Below, one piece after another: positions 1 through 6,970 of a stretch of 14,695 bases of DNA. The notes beneath the pieces are model-generated. The model was not told the origin of the DNA. It worked only from the letters and a program-made list of their open reading frames with translations, and did no database searches. Position 1 is the stretch's first letter, and every line of letters begins with the position of its first letter. A program made the translations under genes and the position numbers. The DNA is from Candidatus Melainabacteria bacterium (GTDB lineage: Bacteria; Cyanobacteriota; Vampirovibrionia; Obscuribacterales; Obscuribacteraceae): the NCBI GenBank assembly GCA_003175915.1, contig PSRH01000148.1:1-14695 (forward strand), read 5' to 3'.

Positions 1-70
1 CCGAGAAACTGCCCTCCTCGGCAGCGGCAATGAAGGTTCTCAATTGGTCAAGCGAAAGCCCGTCGAGCAC
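1..70 (-). CDS. LysR-family transcriptional regulator, N-terminal fragment (runs off window)
   Basis: Reading leftwards from a GTG at 68-70, the minus strand gives a peptide beginning (M)LDGLSLDQLRTFIAAAEEG and then SFS. This is the typical first helix and turn of a LysR-type winged helix-turn-helix (LxxLRxFxAxAExGSFS). An AAGGA Shine-Dalgarno-like stretch lies about nine bases upstream, and an in-frame stop precedes it, so GTG is the only plausible start. Only about 23 codons are inside the window. It is divergent from the azoreductase remnant at 220, a common arrangement in which the regulator controls the adjacent reductase gene. The family call rests on a short but characteristic segment; the effector is unknown. 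Confidence 0.68.
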   Translation of the reverse strand, partial: MLDGLSLDQLRTFIAAAEEGSFS

Positions 71-86
71 TGCAACGCATCCTTAT

Positions 87-105
87 CTATCGGTTTAGAA
101 GATAG
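87..105. promoter_or_regulatory. Possible LysR-type operator (ATC-N9-GAT) in the divergent intergenic region
   Basis: CTATC and GATAG are separated by nine bases. This matches the T-N11-A / ATC-N9-GAT interrupted palindrome used by many LysR regulators. It sits 17 bases from the LysR start and about 115 bases from the azoreductase start, where an autoregulatory and activating site would be expected. Five-base arms can arise by chance, so the assignment relies on context. Confidence 0.4.
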
Positions 106-219
106 GCTGTATCGAGATATATAGGCTATTCTGGGGGATTTGTCTTCGATATACGGCCAATAAACCTCCGGCGGCGCTTCGCTGGAAGGCATCGACACCT
201 GAAAAAAGGAATGCTCGCC

Positions 220-444
220 ATGAAGCTGTTGCACGTTGATTCAAGTATTTTGGGCTCCCATTCGGTTTCCCGCGCGGCCTGCGATCCGCACGCCGACAAG
301 ATCGGCGTCCTTGTATGGCGCGCTGACTTCGACAAGACATCGGTCGGCGCCGTCGATCCTTTGGTGACATGCCACATACCACTTGCCGAAGCCTGCCGCC
401 GCGTTAATCATGTTGTGCAGAGCCGCACGCGGCCCTCACATTAG
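220..444 (+). pseudogene. azoR: FMN-dependent NADH-azoreductase (AzoR/AcpD) remnant
   Basis: The first 18 residues from the ATG at 220, MKLLHVDSSILGSHSVSR, closely match the N-terminus of AzoR-family FMN-dependent NADH-azoreductases, which reduce quinones and azo compounds using NADH. A ribosome binding site (AAAAAGGA, 203-210) precedes this ATG and favours it over the ATG at 211. After residue 18 the family pattern is lost. A weak echo (VTCHIPLAEA) appears where VTYRDLA-type sequence is expected, and the frame stops at 444 after about 74 codons instead of about 200. I read this as a truncated, deletion-bearing pseudogene. The neighbouring LysR start supports the identity. Confidence 0.62.
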
Positions 445-556
445 GCTTCGTTGCCGCACGGCGAGGTGGCTGAGACACGTCGCCAAAACGAGTTAGCGGC
501 GTGAGAGCCACGCGTAGGGGCGCCGCGCTCAAATTTGCGCACAGCTGCATCTGCGT

Positions 557-1245
557 TCATAACAAACCGCTCCGCGCGAGCGCATCCTGCAATCGTCCGG
601 CCTCGGCATGTTCCCGAAAATGAGCCTCCAGGATTGATCGCGCCCGCGCGTCCGCCAGGGTGAGCAGGGCGGTCCAGTTCCATGTCCACAAGCCGAGTCG
701 CGCCATACGTACCGCTGCAAAAGCCGGTTCCGGCTGTACGTTGATGCAGCGGGCAGATTCTGGAGCATCTCTTCGGCCGATAACGGCGAACCCGGCGCTC
801 CGGCAATCCTGGCGACGAGCCGCATGAGCTGGCCCCACTCATGTTGTCGCCTCACCCAGAGCCCGGGCGAGCGCAAGAACGCTGCCAGCAGCGTTCTTGC
901 GTGAGACGCCAAGCGTCGCCGCGCCCGTCTCAACGGCCGCGAGAAGACGTTCCGGTTTCTGGTAAGCCAGCGGCGCAAATTTCAGGACGGCACCAATCGC
1001 TCTGTTCTTATCGATACCGAGCCCGCGCGCAAGCGTGGCAACATCTCCCTTAACGTACGTTTTGGAACAGATTTTGCGACGACCCCCTTATGTGCTCCGA
1101 CGATTGCCAGAAGACGTCCCCGCTCGGAGCATTCGCCGGTACTCTTCTCGTCAGCGATACGACGCTTTAGAGTTCGGCCGCCGGCCTGCACCGTTTTTTT
1201 GAAAAAATTTGTTTCCTGGTCTTGATTTTGTTTTTCCGTCGCCAA
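557..1245 (-). pseudogene. Degenerate minus-strand gene remnant with helical-repeat character
   Basis: No single frame spans this stretch, but protein-like segments appear in successive minus-strand frames. An N-terminal-like piece begins at the ATG at 1243-1245. A 73-codon piece at 839-1060 contains ARGLGIDKNRAIGAVLKFAP followed by LAYQKPERLLAAVETG and ATLGVSRKNAAGSVLALARA. A C-terminal-like piece ends LEAHFREHAEAGRLQDALAR at 557. The middle part reads like two roughly 33-residue helical repeats (LGI...VLK..P....KPE.LLA.VE.....LGVS). It vaguely recalls mTERF-like repeats, or repeats seen in some alphaproteobacterial hypothetical proteins. The frame changes suggest at least two indels. Family identity is uncertain; that it is decayed coding DNA is more secure. 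Confidence 0.35.
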
Positions 1246-1317
1246 AGATAGTTACTTCAGCACACAAGATAGAGAGACCCTGCGCGGCATTTGCGGGGTA
1301 TTGATCGGGGGGTCACT

Positions 1318-2193
1318 GTGCAATCGCGTATATTGTGCCAATTGCCGATTGATGAACGCTCTGTAGTGGCTGAGGCTCACGAGATTGCTATATATCCGAG
1401 TTACTACTCCTACACGGAGTGTATCGGTGACTGGAGGAGCTACACGCTATATAATAACCAAGGGAACGAAAGGGATTTTATATTTCGCTCATCGACGAAG
1501 AGTGGTTCCTGTACCGAATTAGGAAAACATCTAAAGTATATAAAAACTTTTATTGAAGAAAATTTCGACACCACAAAACTGGTTCAAGCCAGAGCGTTTA
1601 GCATGAGAGACGCGGTTGTCTTCCCTCACAGAGATTTTATCGAAGTGAATGAGGCTTATATACGGCTGCAGATCCCGCTAATAACTCATTCGCAGGCATA
1701 TCATGCTGAAGAGGATGTTGTTTTTCGTATGCGTATTGGTGAAGTCTGGCATTTGGCAGCAACGAATGTGCACTCAGCCGCCAATCTGGGAGACCGTAGG
1801 AGACTGAACCTTTGCCTTGATTTTGAAAATACAGACCAACCCATACAATTGCTTAAGAAGACGGGCGATACCCTGCCTTTGCCAGACATTGTGGTTAGAG
1901 AAGAGCCGTCTGAAAATCATGTACGGGATATCATCGCTATCGGCCGCATTGCCCGAAAAGAAAATATCAAGGACATAATTAAGCTAGTTTTGAAAGAGCA
2001 ATACCTTATGAACATAACACCTGCCGAGATTTATGATCTTCTAATAAAACTCAGCGAGCAATCTCGAGATATGGATATTATTAGGAAAGTGAGAACAATA
2101 AGGGATTACATGACTGTGGAAAGGGCAGTAGGCAAACTTTTAACGGCCTGGGATAATTGGAATACTGATGTTGAACCTTTTGAGGTGGCATGA
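1318..2193 (+). CDS. Fe(II)/2-oxoglutarate-dependent L-proline hydroxylase-like protein
   Basis: The 291-residue product resembles rhizobial L-proline cis-4-hydroxylases in length and layout. The N-terminus MQSRILCQLPID parallels the family start, followed by an aspartyl/asparaginyl-hydroxylase-type jelly-roll and a C-terminal helical domain (about 205-290). The metal triad is visible as H104-R-D106 in VFPHRDFIE and H152 in NVHSAANLGDRRRLNLCLDF, with R162 the likely 2-oxoglutarate ligand. These enzymes hydroxylate free proline using O2 and 2-oxoglutarate, releasing succinate and CO2. Substrate and regiochemistry cannot be read here. GTG at 1318 is chosen over an in-frame TTG at 1291 because a GGGGGG tract ends about six bases upstream and the family N-terminus begins there. 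It is the first gene of the low-GC cluster. Confidence 0.82.
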   Translation: MQSRILCQLPIDERSVVAEAHEIAIYPSYYSYTECIGDWRSYTLYNNQGNERDFIFRSSTKSGSCTELGKHLKYIKTFIEENFDTTKLVQARAFSMRDAVVFPHRDFIEVNEAYIRLQIPLITHSQAYHAEEDVVFRMRIGEVWHLAATNVHSAANLGDRRRLNLCLDFENTDQPIQLLKKTGDTLPLPDIVVREEPSENHVRDIIAIGRIARKENIKDIIKLVLKEQYLMNITPAEIYDLLIKLSEQSRDMDIIRKVRTIRDYMTVERAVGKLLTAWDNWNTDVEPFEVA

Positions 2194-2206
2194 AAAGGAG
2201 CATGAA

Positions 2207-2932
2207 ATGCTTCTGGAAGACTTGAAACATACGCTATCTTACGACGGATATGCAATAGTTAACTATCGGTATTTTCGTGATTATGGTACTGGGTTCTCAT
2301 GCGGTGAAGATGAAGCATTGGTCCAACTCCAAGACTCTTACGATTTGTTGCCAGTCGATCCGTATAGTTCTGCGCGTTACCGAACTTATACGCGGTTCCT
2401 GGTTACCTCACCTAATCCGCTTCACGTCGAGTCGTGTGAGAATGCAAGCTATATACAATCTTACGCGGCGAACGACATAGATGGAGCGAGGGAGCGCAAA
2501 TTTCCTCCGATAACCGCAGCTGCCCTTTCAAATAAATTACTTGTGGGCCTGCTTAAAGCAGACGCCGAAATAATGAGCGACTATTTCGGATTGACGTCGT
2601 TCTATATCGGGATTCATCAGGTGCGCTATAAGACGAGCATTAGAAGCCCGTCCTTCAGTTCGCCGATTTGGCTCCATAGGGATGATGAAGCTTTGGTTTT
2701 TGTTCACTTGATCAACACGAGTCCTGGCTTAGTCGGAGGGACTAATGTGATAGCGAGAGACCAGAAGACTCTTGTTGATGTTGTTGAGCTCACAAACCCT
2801 TTAGATACACTGATACTTACCCGGAATCTGCTGCACTGTGTCACTCCTATGGGTTGCAAAAACGCATATAACCAAGCCAGCCGTGATATTTTCTTAGTTA
2901 CATTCGAAGAAAGGAAATGTATCGTGACATGA
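2207..2932 (+). CDS. 2OG-Fe(II) oxygenase of the L-isoleucine 4-hydroxylase (IDO) type
   Basis: The 241-residue product matches the 2OG-Fe_Oxy_2 family, whose known members hydroxylate free aliphatic amino acids such as isoleucine, leucine, methionine or threonine. Iron ligands are H157 and D159 in IWLHRDDEALVFVHLI and H210 in NLLHCVTPMG; R226 in SRDIFLVTF is the likely 2-oxoglutarate anchor. The GGTN and PLDTLIL segments between them are also family-like. Length and ligand spacing are close to those of Bacillus isoleucine dioxygenase. The start at 2207 has AAAAGGAG six bases upstream and leaves a 13-base gap after the previous gene. An upstream in-frame ATG at 2168 would overlap that gene without a better site. 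Probably co-transcribed with the first hydroxylase; substrate unknown. Confidence 0.85.
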   Translation: MLLEDLKHTLSYDGYAIVNYRYFRDYGTGFSCGEDEALVQLQDSYDLLPVDPYSSARYRTYTRFLVTSPNPLHVESCENASYIQSYAANDIDGARERKFPPITAAALSNKLLVGLLKADAEIMSDYFGLTSFYIGIHQVRYKTSIRSPSFSSPIWLHRDDEALVFVHLINTSPGLVGGTNVIARDQKTLVDVVELTNPLDTLILTRNLLHCVTPMGCKNAYNQASRDIFLVTFEERKCIVT

Positions 2933-3123
2933 AGGCAATCGTTAAGCCTGATGCGGATAGTTACAACATTGATGTTACAGACATATTTTTTTTACAAGAA
3001 TACTACAAGGTTCTGAGTAATCTTTTGTATACAAACTTACGTCTCGTTGATCTGTTTGTGTATGGCAAGCATACCAACCAAAAGAACCATTTATCTAAAG
3101 GGCCAGTGCATCGAGGCTTGTGA
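2929..3123 (+). CDS. Small hypothetical protein, translationally coupled to the upstream oxygenase
   Basis: A 64-residue frame starts at the ATG overlapping the upstream stop (ATGA, 2929-2932), the classic coupling arrangement. An alternative in-frame ATG at 2917 has AGAAAGG only two bases away. The sequence begins MKAIVKPDADSYNIDVTDIF and continues with an aromatic and leucine-rich segment (FFLQEYYKVLSNLLYTNLRL) likely to be helical. It ends in a basic tail rich in His, Lys and Asn. I see no signal peptide, transmembrane helix, cysteine motif or family I recognise. It could be a small accessory subunit, a precursor peptide or the 5' fragment of a longer lost gene. Expression is plausible because of the overlap. 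Confidence 0.5.
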   Translation: MKAIVKPDADSYNIDVTDIFFLQEYYKVLSNLLYTNLRLVDLFVYGKHTNQKNHLSKGPVHRGL

Positions 3124-3179
3124 TATCCTCGAAAAGAGTAGCATGCGGGGCAATTCGGTAGAACTATAGTTGATTCCAG

Positions 3180-4592
3180 ATGGTAACAAACGTCTACGGA
3201 ACTGAGTACGTCTATATAGCATGTACTCCAGTAGACCTACAGTTCGTAAAGTTGCATTTCGTCCCTGTGCTTGAGCGCATGGGATTAGGTTTTTTGGTTC
3301 GGCAGGAAGACGCGATATGGACTGCTGATAGAGTTGTAAGAGTAAACCAACGACTCCGCGATGCGAATCGCTATCTTATCGTTGTTACCGACGCAACTTT
3401 GCGAGACAGTTCAATTCGAGCAGAAATTGACTGGATAATTCGCTACCGGCCAAATCTCGCTACAGTTTTGAGACTTGGCAAAACGCGATTAAAAGGTGTT
3501 CATCCTCAGATCGAAATCCTAGACCGCATGGATTTACAGAGCAACTGGGGTGAGGAAGACATCCAAGGTCTTACAGACAGACTTACCGAAAAGAAACCCA
3601 GACAGGTTAGTAAGGATACAGAAACAACCCAGGACGCAACACAGCTTACGCGAGCAAAAGACCTTAAGATGATTCAGGTTGCGCAGAAACATATAAACTA
3701 CCTGTCTCCAGTATATGGGCAAATGGATTATTTTCACGATACCTATTTCACGGATAAATCTTTTTTGTACGGAGACTACGGCGCGATTTTGCGACCGGAA
3801 TTAGTAGTCTGGCAGCTATTTTCTTCGACAGAAAACGCGCGCTATCAACGTGAAGGGAAAAGACCGATAAGGCGCATAGCACCACTTCTGAGAAAAGATT
3901 ACAGCTTACATGAAATCGACCTTATTAAATATAATTTTCATTTTCAAATGTCTCTCGGGATGGAATGCGTTGTGTTCTTTACCGACGATAATTTGATTTT
4001 AGATAGAAACACGGCAAGTGACAATCTGGTGATAATTAGGAATGTTGCCAGTATAAGTTGTCCGCACTTTTATTGGGATGACAACGACGTGTTAGCCATT
4101 GTTGAAAATAAAGATAAGGTTAATACTTTGCACGCATATTGCCATGACGTATCGATCGATGCGGATTCCATCACTATGAAATACAATTCCCAAAGTTACT
4201 CCTCTGTCGATGTGGATTTAAAGCGTTTGTTCGGTAGATTTCTATTTCAGCTGCAGTCCGGTAAGTGCGCACTCACCAAGCAGCCATTGGATCGAACGGG
4301 ATGGAGGGTGGTGAAGGTTTTCGATGCCGAAGGCAACGGTAACAATACTCTGATTAATTGTTTAGCGGTAGCCGATACAAAGGAAGCCAGAAATATCCGC
4401 GATGAATTGGCCCGCGAAGGAAAACTTAGGTTAGCGCTTTCGGCGGAAATTATGAAGACATATCAAATTGATTCGATTTGGCATTTGCAGTTGTGTGATC
4501 GGGGTCTGCAACAGCACCCAATATCACCTAGAGCCTTAGATTACCTCAATCCGTCTTTTTGCTTATACAACGCGCTCACAGGCAAATCGTGA
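3180..4592 (+). CDS. TIR-domain protein with unrecognised C-terminal domain
   Basis: A 470-residue protein. Residues 9-115 have the pattern of a TIR domain: a first strand YVYIACTPVD, a central WTADRVVRVNQRLRDANRYL leading into strand IVVTD, then DSSIRAEIDWIIRYRP. The last segment places E82 where bacterial TIR NADases carry the catalytic glutamate. A charged linker (about 120-155) follows. The C-terminal 310 residues are novel to me and mix hydrophobic strands with acidic loops. Around 357-400, LQSGKCALTKQPL followed by GNGNNTLINCLAVAD recalls the outline of an HNH zinc-type fold, but the catalytic histidines are absent. Bacterial TIR domains cleave NAD+ or make NAD-derived signals in anti-phage systems. 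No clear ribosome binding site precedes the ATG. The start is kept because the first TIR strand begins by residue 9. Confidence 0.72.
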   Translation: MVTNVYGTEYVYIACTPVDLQFVKLHFVPVLERMGLGFLVRQEDAIWTADRVVRVNQRLRDANRYLIVVTDATLRDSSIRAEIDWIIRYRPNLATVLRLGKTRLKGVHPQIEILDRMDLQSNWGEEDIQGLTDRLTEKKPRQVSKDTETTQDATQLTRAKDLKMIQVAQKHINYLSPVYGQMDYFHDTYFTDKSFLYGDYGAILRPELVVWQLFSSTENARYQREGKRPIRRIAPLLRKDYSLHEIDLIKYNFHFQMSLGMECVVFFTDDNLILDRNTASDNLVIIRNVASISCPHFYWDDNDVLAIVENKDKVNTLHAYCHDVSIDADSITMKYNSQSYSSVDVDLKRLFGRFLFQLQSGKCALTKQPLDRTGWRVVKVFDAEGNGNNTLINCLAVADTKEARNIRDELAREGKLRLALSAEIMKTYQIDSIWHLQLCDRGLQQHPISPRALDYLNPSFCLYNALTGKS

Positions 4593-4607
4593 GGAGGAGA
4601 AATGTAA
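4593..4607 (+). promoter_or_regulatory. Start-stop element: strong ribosome binding site followed by ATG-TAA
   Basis: Directly after the TGA of the TIR gene lies GGAGGAGA (4593-4600), the best Shine-Dalgarno sequence in the cluster, one base before ATG (4602-4604). The next codon is TAA. It encodes no peptide beyond formyl-methionine. It may be the relic of a gene start lost by mutation, a site that holds or recycles ribosomes, or a control element for the reductase-like gene 75 bases downstream. Confidence 0.4.
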
Positions 4608-4681
4608 CAACGAAAACTCAGTTAGGACTGAAGAGCGTATCAAAACACGAGCACAAAACCGAGAGGACAGGAGAATAAGTC

Positions 4682-5161
4682 ATGTCTGAGAATTATTCTA
4701 GAGACGTAAAACTTCAGGAGTTAGGTTACTCTCTTGCCATAGAAAGTACTCCGGGAGCGAACTACCTACCTGCCGTACAGGTTGGCGGCCTGCTTTTCAC
4801 AGCGGGGTGTGTTCCGTTTGTCCAAGGCAATGAGCTTAAGTGGCCCGGTAAAATCCCAAACGAGGTTCCATTGGAGATCGCTCGTCAAGCGGCTGCCCTG
4901 GCCGCAGCAAATACGCTGAGGGCCGCCTATAACTTACTGGGTACCTTGGATAGAATTAAGCGTGTTGTGCGGGTTTGTGGTTATGTCAATAGCAGTGCGG
5001 GCTTCACCCAACAACCCTTAATTGTAAATAGCGCTTCGGAGTTGTATATCGCGGTGTTCGGAGAGTTAGGAAGACATGCACGGACAGCAATTGGAGTGGC
5101 GGAATTGCCACTAAATGCTTGCGTTGAGATTGAAGCGCTTTTTGAATGTGCCGAGGTCTAA
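4682..5161 (+). CDS. RidA family protein (YjgF/YER057c/UK114), enamine/imine deaminase-like
   Basis: The 159-residue product has the trimeric RidA fold pattern: LPAVQVGGLLFTAGCVPFVQ near the N-terminus, a long helix (about 64-86), the strand KRVVRVCGYVNSS, and the signature HARTAIGVAELPLNACVEIE near the end. R134 corresponds to the RidA carboxylate-binding arginine and the VEIEA segment is conserved. At 159 residues it fits the longer YjgF-endoribonuclease-like subgroup better than the 128-residue RidA. RidA enzymes hydrolyse reactive 2-aminoacrylate and other imines from amino-acid metabolism, so two amino-acid hydroxylases upstream make a metabolic link plausible. AGGAG lies about eight to nine bases before the ATG. 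The next gene starts seven bases after the stop. Confidence 0.88.
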   Translation: MSENYSRDVKLQELGYSLAIESTPGANYLPAVQVGGLLFTAGCVPFVQGNELKWPGKIPNEVPLEIARQAAALAAANTLRAAYNLLGTLDRIKRVVRVCGYVNSSAGFTQQPLIVNSASELYIAVFGELGRHARTAIGVAELPLNACVEIEALFECAEV

Positions 5162-5168
5162 CGATTTC

Positions 5169-5669
5169 ATGGCAATGATTAGAATCGACGCTCTCGGTAA
5201 TTTAGCCCAGGTGTCTATCGCTGTTCATCTGGCATATACGTTCTTTGATGCTATTCATTCTCAACCTTTCAAACAGCTCAGCGACCAAATAGGCCTTGTA
5301 GATCACTACATCGATAGTCGAGGGACAGTTTCAGATAAAAAGATGGAATTCAAGGAGCAATTAGATGTTTTGAAATCTGAAATCGAGATACTTAAAATCG
5401 ATGCGGAGCCAACCCTGAGACGCTTAAAGCTTATTTCAATAGCAGTCGCATTTATTGGTATTTTTATAATAGTATATACGATATTCTGTCCAGAGATGTT
5501 AATTTCGAGCGCGATCACTGCTCTAGTGTGCGGCCTTCTATGCTTACCGATGCCATTATTATTATTATTCAGTTGGATAAAATTACGGGCAAGAATAAGA
5601 GTGTTATCTAATGAGGCGAATGAGTTAAATAAAAGTATAATCAAGAAACGCGTTGGCTTTAGTGTTTAA
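5169..5669 (+). CDS. Small integral membrane protein with flanking coiled coils
   Basis: A 166-residue protein with no family I recognise. Residues 57-80 form a charged heptad-like helix (KKMEFKEQLDVLKSEIEILK). Two adjacent hydrophobic segments follow: about 88-107 (ISIAVAFIGIFIIVYTIFC) and about 112-136 (ISSAITALVCGLLCLPMP onward). A second amphipathic helix (about 138-160) is rich in Lys, Arg, Asn and Glu. This predicts a helical hairpin in the membrane with both coiled coils on the same, probably cytoplasmic, side. ATG 5169 lies seven bases after the RidA stop with GAGGT upstream; an in-frame ATG at 5115 would lie inside the RidA gene. Tight spacing suggests co-expression. In a TIR context a small membrane partner could be a sensor or effector anchor, but this is inference. 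Confidence 0.62.
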   Translation: MAMIRIDALGNLAQVSIAVHLAYTFFDAIHSQPFKQLSDQIGLVDHYIDSRGTVSDKKMEFKEQLDVLKSEIEILKIDAEPTLRRLKLISIAVAFIGIFIIVYTIFCPEMLISSAITALVCGLLCLPMPLLLLFSWIKLRARIRVLSNEANELNKSIIKKRVGFSV

Positions 5670-5933
5670 CCTATTTTGAGGAAGTACCTTTTTCGCTGCG
5701 ACCGGTTTTTTCGTTTATCTTGATGACGGCACTCCGAAAGGCTTTGTACCATCGAGATCTCACGATTGCGATGCGGGCGTTGGACAATATTGGTCCCAAA
5801 CCGGCGTAGGCTCGGGATTCCGCCGGCGGCGCACTGCTAAATTTATAGAACATGGGGTTTTTGTGAACATCCGTTTGAATGTAGACTGGTAGAATTCGTT
5901 GAATGTGGGATTGCCTTTGAGAGGTTGCAGACA
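5670..5933. other. Intergenic junction between the AT-rich cluster and GC-rich flank
   Basis: About 260 bases without a convincing gene. Base composition shifts from AT-rich, like the cluster, to GC-rich near 5800. A minus-strand open frame here (5671-5934) looks like decayed sequence and matches no family I know. The promoter of the quinone oxidoreductase should lie in the last 100 bases. This is the likely right edge of the acquired cluster; I see no flanking repeat that would define it. Confidence 0.4.
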
Positions 5934-6908
5934 ATGAAAGCAGTTCGGGTTCATGCGTTTGGCGGCCCAGAGGTGTTAAAGCTGGAAGAAGTCGACGATC
6001 CCATTCCCGGTCCTGGCGAGGTCGTGATCGATGTTCGTGCGGCGGGGATTAATCCGGCCGACACCTATATGCGCAGCGGCACCTATGCGATTGTGCCCAA
6101 ACTTCCCTACATTCCAGGCGGCGATGCTGGCGGGGTGGTGTCGGCGATCGGAGCAGGCGTCAATGAGGTTTCAGTCGGCGATCAGGTCATCGTCGGCATG
6201 GGACTGAGCTTCGATCTCACAGGGTGCTATGCAGAAAAAGCAAAGCGGAGAGCAAGCGAAGTCCTGCCTATGCCGCCGGGCATGAGTTTCGCAGCTGCAG
6301 CGACATTTGGCGTACCTTACACGACGGCGCATTACGCGCTTTTCGAACGAGGCAACGCCCGTGCAGGCGAAACAGTGTTCATTCATGGCGCGAGCGGCTC
6401 CGTCGGCACATCAGCCATTCAACTTGCAAAGCGCGCAGGCCTAAAAGTCATTGGCAGTGGGGGCAGCGCCGAGGGGTTAGCGCTGATTGCGACACAAGGC
6501 GCCGATCACGCTGTCGATCATTCCAAGAGAGGCTATCTTGACGAAGTGAAGCAGATGACCCGGGGCAAAGGGCCAGAGTTGATCCTCGAAATGCTCGCTA
6601 ACGTCAACCTCGCCGCCGATATGGACCTCGTCGCGAAATATGGCCGGATCATCGTCATCGGCAATCGCGGCGAGATCACAATTAATCCTCGCATCGCGAT
6701 GATGAAGGAACTTGATCTCCGTGGGATCGCGCTCTGGAATGCAAGGCCCGAGCAGATAAAACCGATGATGAACGATATCCTTACCGGCGTTGCTGATGGT
6801 TCCGTTCGCCCAGTAATCGGCCGGGAAATGCGGCTCGCCGACGCCGCAAGCGCTCATCTGACCGTTCTGGAACCCGGCGCTTACGGAAAGATCGTTCTCG
6901 TACCGTGA
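5934..6908 (+). CDS. NADPH:quinone oxidoreductase, zinc-independent MDR family (zeta-crystallin-like)
   Basis: The 324-residue product is a full-length medium-chain dehydrogenase/reductase. The catalytic domain carries the quinone-oxidoreductase pattern AAGINPADTYMRSGTY (about 36-51) and IPGGDAGGVV. The nucleotide-binding Rossmann fold has HGASGSVGTSAIQLAK with the glycine motif at 152-158. No zinc-binding cysteines are present, which fits the reductase rather than the alcohol-dehydrogenase branch. Such enzymes reduce quinones or activated alkenes with NADPH. ATG 5934 is used because GAGAGG lies nine bases upstream; an in-frame TTG at 5925 is too close to that site. GC-rich codon use contrasts with the genes to its left. 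Together with the azoR remnant and LysR it may represent the older redox locus into which the cluster came. Confidence 0.88.
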   Translation: MKAVRVHAFGGPEVLKLEEVDDPIPGPGEVVIDVRAAGINPADTYMRSGTYAIVPKLPYIPGGDAGGVVSAIGAGVNEVSVGDQVIVGMGLSFDLTGCYAEKAKRRASEVLPMPPGMSFAAAATFGVPYTTAHYALFERGNARAGETVFIHGASGSVGTSAIQLAKRAGLKVIGSGGSAEGLALIATQGADHAVDHSKRGYLDEVKQMTRGKGPELILEMLANVNLAADMDLVAKYGRIIVIGNRGEITINPRIAMMKELDLRGIALWNARPEQIKPMMNDILTGVADGSVRPVIGREMRLADAASAHLTVLEPGAYGKIVLVP

Positions 6909-6970
6909 GAACTGCGGTTGCAGCACGGGAGGCTTTGATTATTGATCCAGCCCTTTGAAGTCTCTATGCA

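Noticed and set aside
1222..1250. TTGATT with AAGATA 17 bases later as the promoter of the hydroxylase cluster
   Set aside because: The -10 match is poor and the region is AT-rich, so chance matches are likely; the true promoter is not identified.
3111..3132. TCGAGG...CCTCGA as a terminator between the small gene and the TIR gene
   Set aside because: Six-base arms with a 10-base loop and no T tract; too weak to support termination.
5671..5934. Minus-strand 87-codon frame as a divergent regulator of the quinone oxidoreductase
   Set aside because: No helix-turn-helix or other family pattern is visible, and its composition changes midway across the island edge.
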